Shown piece after piece: positions 45,948 to 54,857 of a stretch of DNA of 64,000 nucleotides. The DNA is from Gemmobacter megaterium. GTDB lineage: Bacteria > Pseudomonadota > Alphaproteobacteria > Rhodobacterales > Rhodobacteraceae. The DNA lies in assembly GCF_900156815.1 (NCBI RefSeq), contig NZ_FTOT01000001.1, forward strand, positions 310,001 through 374,000, in the 5' to 3' direction. Both the position numbers and the translations under genes were made by a program. The notes beneath the pieces were generated by a model. That model saw only the letters and a program-made list of their open reading frames with translations, searched no databases and was not told the origin of the DNA. Each line of letters starts with the position of its first letter. Position 1 is the first letter of the stretch.

Positions 45948-46619
45948 TCAGGCGCCGGGCGCCATCGCCGCGCGATAGTCTGCCAACTCGCATCCTTTTT
46001 CCCGCGCAAAGGTCTCGCCCGTGCCGGACAGGGCAACGATCCGGTCGATGCGGAAACTGCGGAACCCGCCGCGCAGGTCGCACCAGGCCGCCAGCGTCCA
46101 GACCCGGCCCTCCATCTCCAGCGCCAGGGGGCGGATGTCGCGGTGGCTTTCGCGGCCCTCGGGGTCGATATAGCTGATGGTCAGCCGCTCGCGGCTGGCG
46201 ATGGCACTGCGGATCGCAGGCATCAGCGCGGCGGCCCTGCCGGTCTCGCGCCCGGTGAAATCGAACAGATCGTCGCCTTCGGGCGGCGCAGGCGTCACCG
46301 AGGCAATCTTGGCGGCCAGGCTGCGGGCCGCGCGGGCCAGCGCCGGGTCGCTGCCTTCGGCCACCAGACGCACCCCGGCCCGCAGCGCCTCGATCTCGTC
46401 TCCGGTCAGGATCATCGGGGGCAAGGTGATCGGGGCGCGCAGGATATAGCCGACGCCGCGTTCCCCCTCGACCGGCATTCCGCTGGCCATGAGCGTTGCC
46501 ATGTCGCGCCAGATGGTGCGCACCGAGACGCCCAGCCGCTCTGCCATTTCCGAGGCACGGTGCAGCCGCCCGTCGCGCAGGATCTGGATCAGGTCGAACA
46601 GGCGGTCGGTGCGGCGCAT
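45948..46619 (-). CDS. HTH plus WYL-domain transcriptional regulator
   Basis: The 223-residue protein has an N-terminal winged helix (residues 1-60: DRLFDLIQILRDGRLHRASEMAERLGVSVRTIWRDM) of the DeoR/HTH_11 type. A WYL domain from about residue 130 has ERLTISYIDPEGRESHRDIRPLALEMEGRVWTLAAWCDLR; the usual W-Y-L core reads WTLAAW. Such regulators sense small ligands or oligonucleotides. It is upstream of pgm on the same strand and might control it or itself. The entericidin-like gene ends 40 bp upstream of its start. Confidence 0.88.
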   Translation of the reverse strand: MRRTDRLFDLIQILRDGRLHRASEMAERLGVSVRTIWRDMATLMASGMPVEGERGVGYILRAPITLPPMILTGDEIEALRAGVRLVAEGSDPALARAARSLAAKIASVTPAPPEGDDLFDFTGRETGRAAALMPAIRSAIASRERLTISYIDPEGRESHRDIRPLALEMEGRVWTLAAWCDLRGGFRSFRIDRIVALSGTGETFAREKGCELADYRAAMAPGA

Positions 46620-46659
46620 GTCAAATCCTTGCGCGCGGCGCCGCCAAGGTCAACCGGCC

Positions 46660-46776
46660 TCAGAACCAGGCGCCGACCCGCTGGGCCGCGCCGGAAACAT
46701 CGCGCCCGACGCCATCCACCGTATTGCACCCGGCCAGGGCGAGCGCGACCAGCGCGCCAAGCATCATCCGTGTCAT
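46660..46776 (-). CDS. Entericidin-like small lipoprotein
   Basis: This 38-residue protein, MTRMMLGALVALALAGCNTV..., has a lipoprotein signal with lipobox LALAG-C and a mature part of 22 residues, CNTVDGVGRDVSGAAQRVGAW. The NTVxGxGxD pattern after the lipidated Cys is the hallmark of entericidin A/B family lipoproteins, which are tiny cell-envelope proteins of uncertain function (originally an antidote/bacteriolytic pair). GAGG lies a few bases upstream of the ATG. It is easy to miss because of its length. It stands alone between the YejA-like gene and the WYL regulator on the same strand. Confidence 0.82.
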   Translation of the reverse strand: MTRMMLGALVALALAGCNTVDGVGRDVSGAAQRVGAWF

Positions 46777-46915
46777 CTCTCTGCCTCATCTGCTTCCGGT
46801 ACGCCGGAATGCGGTTTCGCTCTGATATGAATATCCCGGTCAAAGTCGGGCTGCCAAGCCGGGCAGGGGGCGGACCCCCCATTTCCGTCTCACAGATGCG
46901 CGAGCGGTGGCACTG

Positions 46916-48745
46916 TCAGTCCTGCCACCACCAGATATCGGGCAAAAAGCCCGCCGCATCGCCATACACCGGCAGCCGGTCCGTGGCATGGTGCAGCCGC
47001 CTGTCATGCGCCAGCCGCGAGCGGTCGGCAAACCACATCGGAATGACATGGCGACCGGCCATCAGCGCGCGGTCCAGCGCCCGGACCGCGGCGCGGAACT
47101 CTTGCGGCGTGCGCGCTTCCAGCATTGCGGCGATCATCGCCTCGACCGCAGGGCTGTCGACCCCGGCAATGTTGCGCGTGCCCGGCTGGGTCACACCGGC
47201 GCGACCCCAGTACAGCAGTTGCTCGATGCCTGGGCTGAGCGAATTGGCGCGCACGATGGGCGTGATGTCGAAATCATAGTCCCGCAAACGGGCGTTCATC
47301 TGCGCATCGTCCACTGCGACCAGACGGGCGCTGATGCCCAGCCGGTCCAGCGCGCGGATCCAGATGGTCACCACGGCGCGCATCTCGGCCCCACCGATCG
47401 GCACAAGGACGTCAAAGGCCAGCGGCTCGCCGGTGGCAGATGTCCGTTGGCCGTTCCGAACCGTCCAGCCTGCCGCTTGCAACAGTCGGTCGGCCCGACG
47501 CACGCCCGCGCGGTTGGCTTCAGAGCCATCCGATACCGGCAGCGCCAGATCCTCCAGCGCATCCGGGGGCAGGCTGTCGGCAAAGGGGGCGAGCAACGCG
47601 CGCACCTCCTCCGAGGCGGCGCCGGTGCCCATCGACAGATCCGAGTTCCAGAACCACGATTGTGCACGCGGCTCGCTGCCGCCGTTGATCGTGGCATTGA
47701 GGAACTCGAAGTTGAAACTGTCGATCAATGCCTGTCGCACCCGCCAGTCGGCCAGCGCCGGCCGGCGGCTGTTCATTGCAAGCCCGGTCATCATCGCCGG
47801 GCGGCCATGGGGGATTTCCGACTTGACCACCGATCCGTCGCGGATGCGGGCAAAGTCGTAGCCGGTCATCCAGCGGCTGGCCTGTCCTTCGCGGAAGACC
47901 ATGATCTCGCCCGCCTTGAACGCTTCGAACATCACCGATCCATCGGCGAAATATTCGATCTTCACCTCGTCGAAATTGTGCTGGCCGCGCATCAGGGGCA
48001 GATCCCTTGCCCACCAGTCCTCGCGTTTGCGAAAAGTGATCGACCGGCCCGGATCCACCGCCGCAACCGCATAGGGCCCCGATCCCAGCGGCGCCCGCAT
48101 GTCCGAGGCCGTCAGGTCGCGCCCTTGCCAGTCCTTGCGGCTGAGCACGGGGCGCAGGCCAAGGATCAGCGGCAGTTCCCGGTCCGGTTCGGCAAAGTCG
48201 AACCTCACGCTGCGCGGACCCGTCGCATAGGCCCGGCTGACCTTGGCATGGGCGGCGGCATAGCGCGGGTGCGCGGTGGCCAGTGCATCGAAGGACCAGA
48301 GCACATCGTCGACCGTCACGGGGCTGCCATCTGCGAATCGCCCCCCGTCGCGCAGGGTGAATTCGACAAAGGTTCGTGAGTCGTTCGTGGTGATGCTTTC
48401 CGCCAGCCAGCCATAGACGCTAAAGGGCTCGTCCCAGGCGCGGCCCATCAGGGTCTCGACCGTCAGGGGTGAAACCCAGCTTGGTGCCCGGCCCAGCGTC
48501 GTGAAAGGATTGAGCGAATCGAACCCGCCAACCTCGCCCATCACGATGCGGCCACCCTTGGGCGCATCGGGATTGACCTGGGGCAGGGCCACAAAATCCG
48601 GGGTCAGGGCCGGGGAACCGTGCATTGCGATACCATGGCTTGTAGTGACCGGATCCGAAGAATCGGCCCTGGCCGGTGCAACCGCCGCGAGCGCCGAAAC
48701 GACGGTCAGACCCATGATCGCCTTGCGGAAAAAATCACCTGTCAT
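46916..48745 (-). CDS. YejA-like extracellular solute-binding protein (SBP_bac_5)
   Basis: The 609-residue protein has a signal peptide (MTGDFFRKAIMGLTVVSALA, cleavage near ARA-DSS) and the family-5 peptide-binding fold: HGIAMHGSPALTPDFVALPQVNPDAPKGG at the start, FTLRDGGRFADGSPVTVDDVLWSFD, and WRVRQALIDSFNFEFLNATI later. The opening is most similar to YejA-type oligopeptide or microcin C binding proteins. No permease or ATPase gene is next to it, so its transporter must be elsewhere. AAGGA is 14 bases before the ATG, a little far. Its promoter region overlaps that of a candidate small RNA. Confidence 0.87.
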   Translation of the reverse strand: MTGDFFRKAIMGLTVVSALAAVAPARADSSDPVTTSHGIAMHGSPALTPDFVALPQVNPDAPKGGRIVMGEVGGFDSLNPFTTLGRAPSWVSPLTVETLMGRAWDEPFSVYGWLAESITTNDSRTFVEFTLRDGGRFADGSPVTVDDVLWSFDALATAHPRYAAAHAKVSRAYATGPRSVRFDFAEPDRELPLILGLRPVLSRKDWQGRDLTASDMRAPLGSGPYAVAAVDPGRSITFRKREDWWARDLPLMRGQHNFDEVKIEYFADGSVMFEAFKAGEIMVFREGQASRWMTGYDFARIRDGSVVKSEIPHGRPAMMTGLAMNSRRPALADWRVRQALIDSFNFEFLNATINGGSEPRAQSWFWNSDLSMGTGAASEEVRALLAPFADSLPPDALEDLALPVSDGSEANRAGVRRADRLLQAAGWTVRNGQRTSATGEPLAFDVLVPIGGAEMRAVVTIWIRALDRLGISARLVAVDDAQMNARLRDYDFDITPIVRANSLSPGIEQLLYWGRAGVTQPGTRNIAGVDSPAVEAMIAAMLEARTPQEFRAAVRALDRALMAGRHVIPMWFADRSRLAHDRRLHHATDRLPVYGDAAGFLPDIWWWQD

Positions 48746-48785
48746 TCTGTCAACAATGTCCTTCGCCCTTCTTTCGTTGGCCCCC

Positions 48786-48814
48786 GTGATACGCGGTCGT
48801 GATCGGCCGTGCAA
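48786..48814 (-). promoter_or_regulatory. Candidate promoter of the YejA-like gene
   Basis: On the minus strand TTGCAC (48809-48814) and TATCAC (48786-48791) are 17 bases apart and lie 41 bases before the ATG. It is back to back with the promoter of the candidate small RNA. Confidence 0.45.
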
Positions 48815-48823
48815 ACTTTTGGG

Positions 48824-48852
48824 TTGGAATCCGGCATGTTGCAGCGTATATG
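48824..48852 (+). promoter_or_regulatory. Candidate promoter of the small RNA
   Basis: TTGGAA (48824-48829) and TATATG (48847-48852) are separated by 17 bases, a good sigma70-type arrangement. Initiation would be near 48859. Confidence 0.5.
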
Positions 48853-48858
48853 TAAGGC

Positions 48859-48933
48859 ACTGCTCGATAGGTTTCTTGCCTGTATGAAACCTGCCTCAAT
48901 ACTCAACGCCCGCCTTGCGCGGGCGTTTTTTTT
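48859..48933 (+). ncRNA. Candidate small RNA of about 75 nt with intrinsic terminator
   Basis: A promoter-like pair at 48824-48852 is followed by about 75 bases that contain an internal hairpin, AGGTTTC (48877 on) with GAAACCT and a 10-base loop, and then a textbook terminator. There is no open frame or ribosome site in between, and no gene on this strand for which the terminator could serve: the yejA-like gene is divergent and the bdhA gene begins downstream. This is the profile of an independent Hfq-type small RNA. I do not recognise the family; targets are unknown. Confidence 0.6.
48905..48933 (+). terminator. Rho-independent terminator with eight-T tract
   Basis: AACGCCCGC pairs with GCGGGCGTT around loop CTTGC, and the stem runs into eight consecutive T. 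It is the only canonical U-rich terminator that I see in the window and lies on the strand of the candidate small RNA. Confidence 0.9.
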
Positions 48934-48966
48934 GGTGCCGCGCCACCCGGTCTGGTCACCCGCCCT

Positions 48967-48995
48967 CTGGCATTGCCCGATCCATTGCCTATGCT
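48967..48995 (+). promoter_or_regulatory. Candidate promoter of bdhA
   Basis: CTGGCA and TATGCT with a 17-base spacer end 27 bases before the bdhA ATG, directly after the small-RNA terminator. Confidence 0.4.
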
Positions 48996-49022
48996 GCCTA
49001 CGCACAAATCACGGAGGGTGCC

Positions 49023-49796
49023 ATGGCCTTGAAGGGTAAACGCGCAATCGTGACCGGATCGAATTCCGGGATCGGTCTGGGCGTCGCGGTAGAGTTGGCG
49101 AAGGCCGGGGCAGAGGTGGTGATCAATTCCTTCACCGACACGCCCGAGGATCACGCGCTGGCCGCGAAACTGGCGGCGGACCATGGTGTGCCGGTACGCT
49201 ACATCCGCGCAGACATGTCCAAGGGGGACGACTGCCGCGCCCTGATCGAACAGGCAGGCGGCTGCGATATTCTGGTGAACAACGCGGGGATTCAGTTCGT
49301 CGCCCCGATCGACGAATTCCCGGTGGAACGCTGGGATGCGATCATTGCCATCAACCTGTCCTCGGCGTTCCATACCACGGCGGCGGCGCTGCCGGGGATG
49401 CGGGCCAAGGGCTGGGGACGGGTGATCAACGTGGCCTCGGCCCATGGCCTGACCGCGTCGCCGTTCAAGTCGGCCTATGTTGCGGCCAAGCATGGGGTCG
49501 TGGGGCTTAGCAAGACGACGGCGCTGGAATGTGCCGGGCAGGGGATCACCTGCAATGCGATCTGCCCCGGCTATGTGCTGACGCCCATCGTTGAAAAACA
49601 GATCCCCGACCAGATGAAGGTCCACAACATGAGCCGCGAGGACGTGATCAAGAACGTCATGCTGTCGCGCCAGCCTTCGGGGGATTTCGCCACCGTCGAA
49701 CAGATCGGCGGAACGGCGGTGTTCCTGTGTTCCGACGCCGCCGCCCAGATCACCGGCACCACGATCAGCGTGGATGGCGGCTGGACGGCGATGTAA
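49023..49796 (+). CDS. bdhA: 3-hydroxybutyrate dehydrogenase
   Basis: The 257-residue SDR oxidises D-3-hydroxybutyrate to acetoacetate with NAD, part of polyhydroxybutyrate and ketone-body use. IVTGSNSGIGLGVAVELAKAG binds the cofactor. NNAGIQFVAPIDEFPVE, NVASAHGLTASPFKSAYVAAKHG (catalytic Y152 and K156) and CPGYVLTPIVEKQIPDQ are close to known BdhA sequences; the AHGLxAS and PGYVxTPxVExQI motifs are specific. The ATG follows CGGAGGG. A large hairpin ends the gene. Confidence 0.92.
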   Translation: MALKGKRAIVTGSNSGIGLGVAVELAKAGAEVVINSFTDTPEDHALAAKLAADHGVPVRYIRADMSKGDDCRALIEQAGGCDILVNNAGIQFVAPIDEFPVERWDAIIAINLSSAFHTTAAALPGMRAKGWGRVINVASAHGLTASPFKSAYVAAKHGVVGLSKTTALECAGQGITCNAICPGYVLTPIVEKQIPDQMKVHNMSREDVIKNVMLSRQPSGDFATVEQIGGTAVFLCSDAAAQITGTTISVDGGWTAM

Positions 49797-49825
49797 CCGG
49801 CAGGTCCGATCCAGTCTTGCCGCAG

Positions 49826-49856
49826 AACGGGGGCGGGCCGATGGCCCGCCCCCGTT
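49826..49856. terminator. Strong hairpin between bdhA and the rhodanese gene
   Basis: A 14-bp perfect stem AACGGGGGCGGGCC / GGCCCGCCCCCGTT with a three-base loop lies 30 bp after the bdhA stop and 79 bp after the convergent rhodanese stop. It can serve both. Confidence 0.7.
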
Positions 49857-49934
49857 GGTGCAGGGCGCTCGGGGGGTGTTGACGGATACCGCTGGAGGTG
49901 GCGTCAGCCGCGGCGCCCCGCGCGCGGGGGCGGC

Positions 49935-50300
49935 TCAGCGCGCCACCTTGCCGCCACCGGCGCACCAGTCGCCAAAGCCGCCGATGTTGTAGACTTCGGC
50001 ATATCCCAGCTTGGCCAGTATCTCGCACCCCATTTGCGACCGCCCGCCAGCGGCACAGAACAGCGCCACGGGACGCGCCGGATCCAACTGCGGCAGGTGG
50101 TCCGGGTGCCGCGGATCCGCCACCATCGCCAGCCGCATCAGCGGCACATGAATCCCGCCCGAGGCGGTTCCCGAAGCCCGCACTTCCGAAATGTCGCGCA
50201 CGTCGATGACGGTCAGTTCGCCCTTGCCATGCCGCGCGACGGCCTCCTTGGGCGAGATGCGGCCCACGGCGGGGCGAGAGGAGCGGGAAAAGCCGAACAT
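49935..50300 (-). CDS. Rhodanese-like sulfurtransferase domain protein
   Basis: The 121-residue single-domain rhodanese has [24 protein letters not shown] (CH2A-like region) and the active-site loop [12 protein letters not shown] with the persulfide-carrying C82, then [20 protein letters not shown]. It can carry sulfur as a persulfide between donors and thiol acceptors, or signal redox state. The N-terminal [10 protein letters not shown] is a short basic lead without a membrane helix. It is divergent from uvrA with about 210 bp between starts, where the SOS box lies. Confidence 0.9.
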   Translation of the reverse strand: MFGFSRSSRPAVGRISPKEAVARHGKGELTVIDVRDISEVRASGTASGGIHVPLMRLAMVADPRHPDHLPQLDPARPVALFCAAGGRSQMGCEILAKLGYAEVYNIGGFGDWCAGGGKVAR

Positions 50301-50428
50301 GGAGGTGCCTTTCGTTGACGGATTGCCGTCCTATCTGTCGCAAGCCAGAGAGGATGCAAGGGGGGGAGCGGGAGAAATATATTCGAAATTCAGAATGTGT
50401 TGTGGCCCCGCATCGTCATATTCCGCCT

Positions 50429-50443
50429 GTTCACTTATCGTTC
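50429..50443 (+). promoter_or_regulatory. LexA (SOS) box upstream of uvrA
   Basis: The direct repeat GTTC-ACTTATC-GTTC matches the GTTC-N7-GTTC LexA operator established for Rhodobacter. It lies 70 bases before the uvrA ATG and predicts repression by LexA and induction on DNA damage. Confidence 0.88.
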
Positions 50444-50512
50444 ACGTTTTCCGGTTGGCGCGGAGCCGATTTCGCACTATGTCATGGCAGCAAGGGTGCC
50501 CAGGGGTGTCAG

Positions 50513-53371
50513 ATGGCGGAACAGAAGTTCATCGAGGTGCGCGGCGCGCGCGAACATAACCTCAAGGGCATCGACGTGGACATTCCGCGCGATCAGCTTG
50601 TGGTGATCACCGGGCTGTCAGGGTCGGGCAAATCCAGCCTGGCATTTGACACGATCTATGCCGAAGGGCAGCGGCGCTATGTGGAATCGCTGTCGGCCTA
50701 TGCGCGCCAGTTCCTGGACATGATGCAAAAGCCGGATGTGGACCATATCAGCGGTCTCTCCCCGGCAATTTCCATCGAACAAAAGACCACCAGCAAGAAC
50801 CCGCGATCCACTGTTGGCACGGTGACAGAGATCTACGATTACCTGCGCCTGCTGTTCGCCCGCGTCGGCATTCCCTATTCCCCTGCCACCGGCCTGCCGA
50901 TCGAGGCGATGCAGGTGCAGGACATGGTGGACAGGGTGATGACCCTGCCCGAAGGCACGCGCGGCTATCTGCTGGCGCCCATCATCCGTGACCGCAAGGG
51001 CGAATACCGCAAGGAAATGCTGGAGCTGCGCAAGCAGGGGTTCCAGCGCGTCAAGGTGGATGGCACGTTCTACGAACTGGACGAACCGCCCGAGCTGGAC
51101 AAGAAGTTCCGCCATGACATCGACGTGGTCGTCGATCGTATCGTGGTGCGCGAAGGGCTGGAAGTGCGGCTGGCCGACAGCTTTCGCACCGCGTTGAACC
51201 TTGCTGACGGAATTGCCTTTCTGGAAACCGCTCCGGCAGAGGGCGAGCCCGAGCGCATGGTGTTTTCCGAGAAATTCGCCTGTCCGGTCAGTGGGTTCAC
51301 CATCCCGGAAATCGAGCCGCGGCTGTTTTCCTTCAACGCGCCCTTTGGCGCCTGTCCGGTCTGCGACGGGCTGGGGGTAGAGCTGTTCTTTGACGAACGC
51401 CTTGTGGTGCCGGATCAGGGCCTGACCCTGCTGCAAGGCGCCATCGCCCCATGGGCCAAATCGAAAACCCCCTATTTCGTCCAGACCATCGAGGCACTGG
51501 CCAATCACTACAAGTTCGACCGCAAGAAAAAGTGGAAGGATCTGCCCGAGAACGTCCGGCAGATGTTCCTCTATGGCTCCAAGGGCGAGGAGATTCCCTT
51601 TCGCTATGACGAGGGCGGGCGGGTGTATCAGGTGACGCGCACCTTCGAAGGTGTGATCCCGAACATGGAACGCCGCTACAAGGAAACCGACAGCGCCTGG
51701 TCGCGCGAAGAGATGGAGCGGTATCAGAACAACCGCGCCTGCCACGCCTGCGGCGGCTACCGGCTGAAGCCCGAGGCGCTGGCGGTCAGGATCGCCGGGC
51801 ATCATGTGGGCCAGGTGGTGCAGAAATCCATCCGCGAGGCGCTGGCCTGGATCGAAGGGGTCATGGAAACCCTGACGCCGCAGCGCCAGGAAATCGCCCG
51901 CGCCATCGTCAAGGAAATCCGCGAGCGGCTGGGGTTTCTCAACAATGTCGGGCTGGAATACCTGACCCTGTCGCGCAATGCGGGCACCCTGTCGGGCGGC
52001 GAAAGCCAGCGTATCCGGCTGGCCAGCCAGATCGGATCGGGGCTGACCGGGGTGCTTTATGTGCTGGACGAACCCAGCATCGGCCTGCATCAGCGCGACA
52101 ATGACCGGCTTCTGGCTACGCTCAAGGGGCTGCGCGATCAGGGCAATACTGTTCTGGTGGTCGAACATGACGAGGATGCGATCCGCGAGGCGGATTACGT
52201 CTTCGACATCGGCCCCGGCGCTGGCGTGCACGGCGGCCGGGTGATTGCCCATGGCACCCCCGACCAGATCGCCGCCGATCCTGCCAGCCTGACCGGGCAG
52301 TATCTGTCGGGCAGCCGGGAAATCGCCGTGCCCGCCACCCGGCGCAAAGGCAATGGCAAGAAACTGACCGTGGTCGGCGCGACCGGCAACAACCTCAAGA
52401 ACCTGACAGTCGATTTTCCCTTGGGCAAGTTCATCTGCGTGACCGGGGTATCGGGTGGCGGCAAGTCGACCCTGACCATCGAAACGCTGTACAAATCCGC
52501 CGCGATCCGGCTGAACGGCGCGCGCGAAACCCCGGCCCCCTGCGAGACGATCAAGGGCTTCGAACAGCTCGACAAGGTGATCGACATCGACCAGCGCCCG
52601 ATCGGGCGCACCCCGCGCTCGAACCCCGCGACCTATACCGGGGCCTTCGATCCGATCCGCGACTGGTTCTCTGGCCTGCCCGAGGCGAAGGCGCGCGGCT
52701 ACAAGCCCGGTCGCTTCAGCTTCAACGTCAAGGGCGGGCGGTGCGAGGCCTGTCAGGGCGATGGCGTCATCAAGATCGAGATGCACTTCCTGCCCGATGT
52801 TTATGTCGAATGCGAAACCTGCAAGGGGCGGCGCTACAACCGCGAAACGCTGGAGATCAGGTTCAAGGGCAAATCCATCGCCGATGTGCTGGACATGACC
52901 TGCGAGGATGCGCGCGATTTCTTTGCCGCCGTCCCCGCCATCCGCGACAAGATGGAGGCGCTGAACCGTGTTGGCCTTGGCTATATCAAGGTCGGCCAAC
53001 AGGCCACGACCCTGTCGGGCGGCGAGGCACAGCGCGTCAAGCTGTCCAAGGAACTGGCACGCCGGGCCACCGGGCGCACGTTGTATATTCTGGATGAACC
53101 CACCACGGGGCTGCATTTCGAGGATGTGCGCAAGCTGATGGACGTGCTGCACGAACTGGTGGAACAGGGCAATACGGTGGTGGTCATCGAACACAATCTG
53201 GATGTGGTCAAAACCGCTGACTGGGTCATCGACATCGGCCCCGAAGGCGGCGATGGCGGCGGCGAAGTGGTGGCGACCGGCACACCCGAGGATGTCGCGG
53301 CGAACCCGCGCAGCCACACCGGCCGCTATCTGGGTCCGCTGTTGAAACGCAGCCGCGTCGCCGCTGAATGA
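50513..53371 (+). CDS. uvrA: Excinuclease ABC subunit A
   Basis: The 952-residue damage sensor of nucleotide excision repair has two ABC ATPase modules. Walker A of the first is GLSGSGKSS at residues 34-42, with signature [14 protein letters not shown]; the second has [10 protein letters not shown] and [15 protein letters not shown]. Zinc-finger pairs are CPVC near 280 with CHAC near 408, and CEAC near 743 with CETC near 768. It loads UvrB at lesions. The start at 50513 gives [17 protein letters not shown], the usual N-terminus; earlier frame residues lie in the SOS promoter region. Confidence 0.97.
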   Translation: MAEQKFIEVRGAREHNLKGIDVDIPRDQLVVITGLSGSGKSSLAFDTIYAEGQRRYVESLSAYARQFLDMMQKPDVDHISGLSPAISIEQKTTSKNPRSTVGTVTEIYDYLRLLFARVGIPYSPATGLPIEAMQVQDMVDRVMTLPEGTRGYLLAPIIRDRKGEYRKEMLELRKQGFQRVKVDGTFYELDEPPELDKKFRHDIDVVVDRIVVREGLEVRLADSFRTALNLADGIAFLETAPAEGEPERMVFSEKFACPVSGFTIPEIEPRLFSFNAPFGACPVCDGLGVELFFDERLVVPDQGLTLLQGAIAPWAKSKTPYFVQTIEALANHYKFDRKKKWKDLPENVRQMFLYGSKGEEIPFRYDEGGRVYQVTRTFEGVIPNMERRYKETDSAWSREEMERYQNNRACHACGGYRLKPEALAVRIAGHHVGQVVQKSIREALAWIEGVMETLTPQRQEIARAIVKEIRERLGFLNNVGLEYLTLSRNAGTLSGGESQRIRLASQIGSGLTGVLYVLDEPSIGLHQRDNDRLLATLKGLRDQGNTVLVVEHDEDAIREADYVFDIGPGAGVHGGRVIAHGTPDQIAADPASLTGQYLSGSREIAVPATRRKGNGKKLTVVGATGNNLKNLTVDFPLGKFICVTGVSGGGKSTLTIETLYKSAAIRLNGARETPAPCETIKGFEQLDKVIDIDQRPIGRTPRSNPATYTGAFDPIRDWFSGLPEAKARGYKPGRFSFNVKGGRCEACQGDGVIKIEMHFLPDVYVECETCKGRRYNRETLEIRFKGKSIADVLDMTCEDARDFFAAVPAIRDKMEALNRVGLGYIKVGQQATTLSGGEAQRVKLSKELARRATGRTLYILDEPTTGLHFEDVRKLMDVLHELVEQGNTVVVIEHNLDVVKTADWVIDIGPEGGDGGGEVVATGTPEDVAANPRSHTGRYLGPLLKRSRVAAE

Positions 53372-53407
53372 CGACAGGCCGGCCGGTCTGGCTTGGCCCG
53401 CGAAACA

Positions 53408-53435
53408 CGCCGGGGGCAAAGGCCGCGCCCCGGCG
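53408..53435. terminator. Hairpin between uvrA and the response regulator
   Basis: CGCCGGGG pairs with CCCCGGCG around a 12-base loop, between the convergent stops at 53371 and 53448. Confidence 0.5.
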
Positions 53436-53447
53436 CAACCCTGGCCG

Positions 53448-54857
53448 CTAGCTGTCTGAGGCCCAGCCCTCGCGCTTGCGGTACAGGGTCGAGGCGGCAA
53501 CGCCCAGTTCCCGCGCAGCGCGGGGCAGCGATCCGCTGTGGCGGCTGATGGCGGCTTCGACCGCCAGTCGTTCGATCTGCGCCAGGGTCCGCCCTGCCAG
53601 CAGTTCCGCCAACTCGTCGGAGTGTGCCGCCTCGGAAACCGGCGCAGCCGCGGCCATGGGCGGCGGCGGGGCTTGTTGCGGCACCATAAGATCATCCGGC
53701 AGCATTTCGGCGGTCACAAGCTCGCCATCATGCAGCACGACGACATTCCGCATCACGTTCAGCACCTGCCGCACATTGCCGGGCCAGGGCAGGCCGAGGA
53801 ACAGCTTGCGCACCTCGTCGGTCAGGCCGGTGAAGCGGCGCCCCTCCTCGACGGCATAGCTTGCCAGGGCCGCCTCGGCGATGCCGATCACATCGTCGCC
53901 TCTGTCGCGCAGGGCCGGCATACGGATGGGAACGACATGCAGGCGATAGTACAGATCCTCGCGCAGGATCCCGCGCCGGACGGCATCGGTCGGGTCGCGG
54001 TTGGTGGCGCAGATGATGCGGACATCCACCCGCCGCGGCCGGGCGGCGCCCACCGGCGTGACCGACGAGGTTTGCAGGAACCGCAGGATTTTGGGCTGCA
54101 AGGCCAGATCCATCTCGCAGATTTCGTCCAGAAACAGCGTGCCGCCATCGGCGACGACCGCCGCGCCCGCCTTGTCGTTCACTGCACCGGGAAAGGCGCC
54201 GCGAATGTGGCCAAAGACCTCGGATTCCATCAGATCGGCGGGGATAGCCCCGCAGTTCAGCACGATGAACGGCCCCCGCGCGCGCGGTGACAGGTCGTGG
54301 ATTGCCTGCGCGCACAGTTCCTTGCCGGTGCCGCTTTCGCCAGTGATGAACACGCTGGCCATCGAGCGCGCGACAGAGCGCACGCGATCCTCGACCTGGC
54401 GGATGGCGGGTGATGAGCCCAAAAGCCCGCGAAACCCGGCCGGGGCCGGTTTCGAGAGTGTGGCAGGTGCCGGCGCCGACGCGGGCTGGTCTGATCGCAG
54501 CGCATTGCGCACCGCAGCCAGGAACCGGGCCTCGTCAAAGGGTTTGACCAGAAAATCCTGCGCACCGCCGCGCATCGCCTCGACCGCCTTGTTGATCGAA
54601 CCGTTTGAGGTGATCACGATGATGCGCGCGTCGGGCTGTTCTTCCAGCATTTCCTGCATCACGGTCAGACCGTCGCGGTCCGGCAACATGATGTCCAGCA
54701 GCACCGCCGCAGGACGCAGGCGCCGGAATGCGGTCAAGCCCGACGTGCCGTCCGGTGCGACCTCCACCCGGTAGCCCGCTGCCTCCAGCACGGATCGGTA
54801 GACGACCTGAAGCGAGGCGGTATCCTCGACCAGAAGCAGTGTCGGGGCGTCGGTCAT
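53448..54857 (-). CDS. LuxO-like sigma54-type response regulator with altered GAFTGA loop
   Basis: The 469-residue protein has a receiver domain with phospho-acceptor D55 (VLLDIMLPDRDG) and lysine in FLVKPFDEAR. The AAA+ domain has Walker A GESGTGKE near residue 172 and ATNRD and LYYRLHVVPI further on. A Fis-type HTH ends the protein (GSLPRAARELGVAASTLYRKREG). The sigma54-contacting loop reads GAFPGA (P223), not GAFTGA. A Thr-to-Pro change there should disable sigma54 activation, so it may act on sigma70 promoters or as a repressor. Its ATG overlaps the Hpt gene stop (ATGA). Confidence 0.87.
   Translation of the reverse strand: MTDAPTLLLVEDTASLQVVYRSVLEAAGYRVEVAPDGTSGLTAFRRLRPAAVLLDIMLPDRDGLTVMQEMLEEQPDARIIVITSNGSINKAVEAMRGGAQDFLVKPFDEARFLAAVRNALRSDQPASAPAPATLSKPAPAGFRGLLGSSPAIRQVEDRVRSVARSMASVFITGESGTGKELCAQAIHDLSPRARGPFIVLNCGAIPADLMESEVFGHIRGAFPGAVNDKAGAAVVADGGTLFLDEICEMDLALQPKILRFLQTSSVTPVGAARPRRVDVRIICATNRDPTDAVRRGILREDLYYRLHVVPIRMPALRDRGDDVIGIAEAALASYAVEEGRRFTGLTDEVRKLFLGLPWPGNVRQVLNVMRNVVVLHDGELVTAEMLPDDLMVPQQAPPPPMAAAAPVSEAAHSDELAELLAGRTLAQIERLAVEAAISRHSGSLPRAARELGVAASTLYRKREGWASDS

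Noticed and set aside
50618-53695. Very long open frame of about 1025 codons on the minus strand opposite uvrA
   Set aside because: It mirrors the codon phase of uvrA. GC-rich third positions keep the antisense frame free of stops. It has no ribosome site or family motif.
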